A DNA stretch of 40,390 bases from NCBI GenBank assembly GCA_934476235.1, contig CAKSNL010000011.1, forward strand, positions 1 to 40,390, written 5' to 3'. Shown here piece by piece: positions 39,280-40,390 of the stretch (positions within the stretch are counted from its first letter, which is position 1; every line of letters starts with the position of its first letter). The translations under genes and the position numbers were made by a program. The stretch comes from an uncultured Clostridia bacterium. Lineage in GTDB: Bacteria > Bacillota > Clostridia > CAKSNL01 > HGM11501. The notes under the pieces were generated by a model, which worked only from the letters and a program-made list of their open reading frames with translations, had not been told where the DNA came from and made no database searches.

Positions 39280-40080
39280 TGCGCGGGGGAGTGCGCATGT
39301 TTTTCTCAGGTCGCCGGTGACAAAAGCCCCATACGGATTCCCGCGCATACGGTTAGTGCTCCGTAGGGGTCTTACATCCTCCCGCGGTTTATGCACCCGT
39401 TATGTGAGTGCACCGTAGGGTCGATTCATGAATCGACCGTTTTTCCATGGTTTTGCACCCGCTTTCGTTAATGTGCCTTCTACGGTGTACTAACGTAATG
39501 AATGAAAACGTAGGGGTCGCCATCATTGGCGACCCGAGAGAGTGCGTGAAATACGTGGGTGCGCTGAAAAATCCCTCAGTCAAAACCTGCGGTTTCGACA
39601 GCTTAAAACCGCCCTTGCGGTTTTAAGAGCGTGCGACAAAACCTTGAACGGTTTTTCGCACCTAACGGAAAAAGACTTTGTTGTCTTTTTCCGCCACGCC
39701 TTTAGCAAGGGAGCCATTTAAAGCCCTCCTTGCTAAAGGTAGCGTAGCGGCGCCGAGGTAATGAATGGCAGTCCGGTGGACTGCCAGAACCGAGGCGTGA
39801 GGAGAGCCGCAGCGAGACGGTGGCTCGAAGAGCCGGGAGGATTTTTCGAGAGGCTCACGGAAAGCATGTACACACCCCGGCGGAACGTCGAGGACGCCGT
39901 TCCCTACGGCGCATTAACCACGCTCGCGTAATTCGTAGGGGTTGCCATCCTTGGCGACCCGAAAGGTGCACATAATCAAACGGTCGATTCATGAATCGAC
40001 CCTACGGTGCACTGACCGTATGCGCGGAAAAACAGGCGGGAGGATGTAAGACCCCTACGGGTGCATGGGCGAAAGTGGGT
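39280..40080. repeat. Intergenic repeat block H
   Basis: About 800 bp without a gene. CGTAGGG-type copies lie at 39361-39384 (defective TCTTACATCCTCCC form), 39411-39440, 39510-39536, 39884-39909, 39936-39961, 39980-40006 and 40038-40061 (defective form again, other orientation). A long composite CCCTCAG element (39572-39843) has inner hairpins AAAACC/GGTTT, AAAACCGC CCTT GCGGTTTT, the shared 115-bp module (39602-39714), and the nested arm GCGGCGCCGAGG...CCGAGGCGTGAG also found in blocks B and D. Confidence 0.8.
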
Positions 40081-40138
40081 GAGAAACGTAGGGACCTTTT
40101 GCCAAAGCAAAAATCGGAATGGAGCGTAAGTCCATTAA

Positions 40139-40314
40139 ATTTCAAGCGCCGGAATGCGCATAACTTGCAAAAGGGTGATAGAGAGCCAAAGGCGTTAAGA
40201 GCGCGCTTGCAAGCGAACAGGCTCTTTAGGAACGTGCCTTTTTGCGAAAAGGAGGAGCAGTGAAGCATGCGGAAGATTTTTTGCAAAAAAATTGGGGCAA
40301 GCTCTAACTTGCTA
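40139..40314. repeat. Tandem structured repeat, related to 2421-2730 (176-bp unit)
   Basis: It starts ATTTCAAGCGCCGGAATGCG. It contains a version of the inverted-repeat segment seen at 2421-2501: TTGCAAAAGGG (40165), GAGCCAAAGGCGTTAAGAGC, the palindrome CGCTTGCAAGCG (40204-40215) and CCTTTTTGCG (40238-40247). AGAGCC and GGCTCT add an inner stem not clear in the other copies. It is followed by a GCAAG/CTTGC hairpin. Just before it, ATCGGAATGGAGC and GTCCATT at 40112-40136 are a decayed version of the terminator in the 310-bp units. Confidence 0.8.
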
Positions 40315-40390
40315 ATTTCAAGCGCCGGAATGCGCATAACTTGCAAAAGGGTGATAGAGAGCCAAAGGCGTTAAGAGCGCGCTTGCAAGC
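40315..40390. repeat. Second 176-bp unit, cut by window end
   Basis: Identical to the start of the preceding unit (40139-40214) for all 76 visible bases, through GCGCTTGCAAGC. The array continues beyond the window. Confidence 0.85.

Overview
The window looks like a chromosomal piece of an uncultured gut-type Clostridium relative (Bacillota, class Clostridia; probably near Oscillospirales). This is inferred from the moderately GC-rich coding sequence, strong AGGAGG-type ribosome binding sites, TTGAC/TATAAT promoters with 17-bp spacers, a long-form HPF, the paired M16 peptidases, SLH surface anchoring, HydG, and intergenic hairpin repeats of a kind often seen in such genomes. No tRNA or rRNA gene was found. 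I could not run searches, so product names rest on motifs and family knowledge.

Layout. (1) 1-2035: the end of a prophage or prophage relic: a papain-like peptidase with an SLH domain, a small coiled-coil membrane protein, a phiLC3-type holin and a CHAP endolysin. (2) 2041-3389: hairpin repeats, then two tandem ~310-bp units that each carry a copy of the tmRNA 3' end plus an intrinsic terminator, then ssrA itself (tmRNA, minus strand), followed by smpB. (3) 4884-9667: housekeeping genes secG, eno, purA, rph and rdgB. (4) 9699-10065: two minus-strand microproteins, each one membrane helix plus Cys-Gly-Cys repeats. (5) 10200-18844: a glycolipid glycosyltransferase, an M16 peptidase pair, lgt, and a 1366-residue SLH surface protein. 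(6) 19328-21695: a DeoR regulator divergent from a broken glycerol-3-phosphate dehydrogenase-like gene, then hpf. (7) 22565-27639: murD, three tandem M42 peptidase paralogs (the third has lost nearly all metal ligands), and hslO. (8) 28016-30921, minus strand: an orphan phage-type replication gene holding a 7-bp tandem repeat, a TetR regulator, and a two-domain P-loop ATPase. (9) 31328-34996: iscS-iscU-rrf2 divergent from hydG. (10) 35083-39218: an AraC regulator divergent from an SDR / type I dehydroquinase-like / SDR / quinone-oxidoreductase-like operon, a possible ring-polyol catabolic cassette.

A large share of the non-coding DNA is occupied by repeats. One family is a short hairpin beside a constant CGTAGGG flank; about 26 copies use many different stem sequences. 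A second has constant arms ending in TTTAGCAAGGGAGGC around exchangeable inner hairpins. A third is an array of hairpins separated by GTGATATT/AATATCAC (22177-22347). A fourth is a tandem structured unit (2421-3003 and 40139-40390). One hairpin copy encodes the C-terminus of the DeoR regulator. The most promising novelties are the tmRNA-end-mimicking repeats beside ssrA, the Cys-Gly-Cys microproteins, the GTGATATT array, the M42 pseudo-peptidase and the dehydroquinase-containing catabolic cassette.
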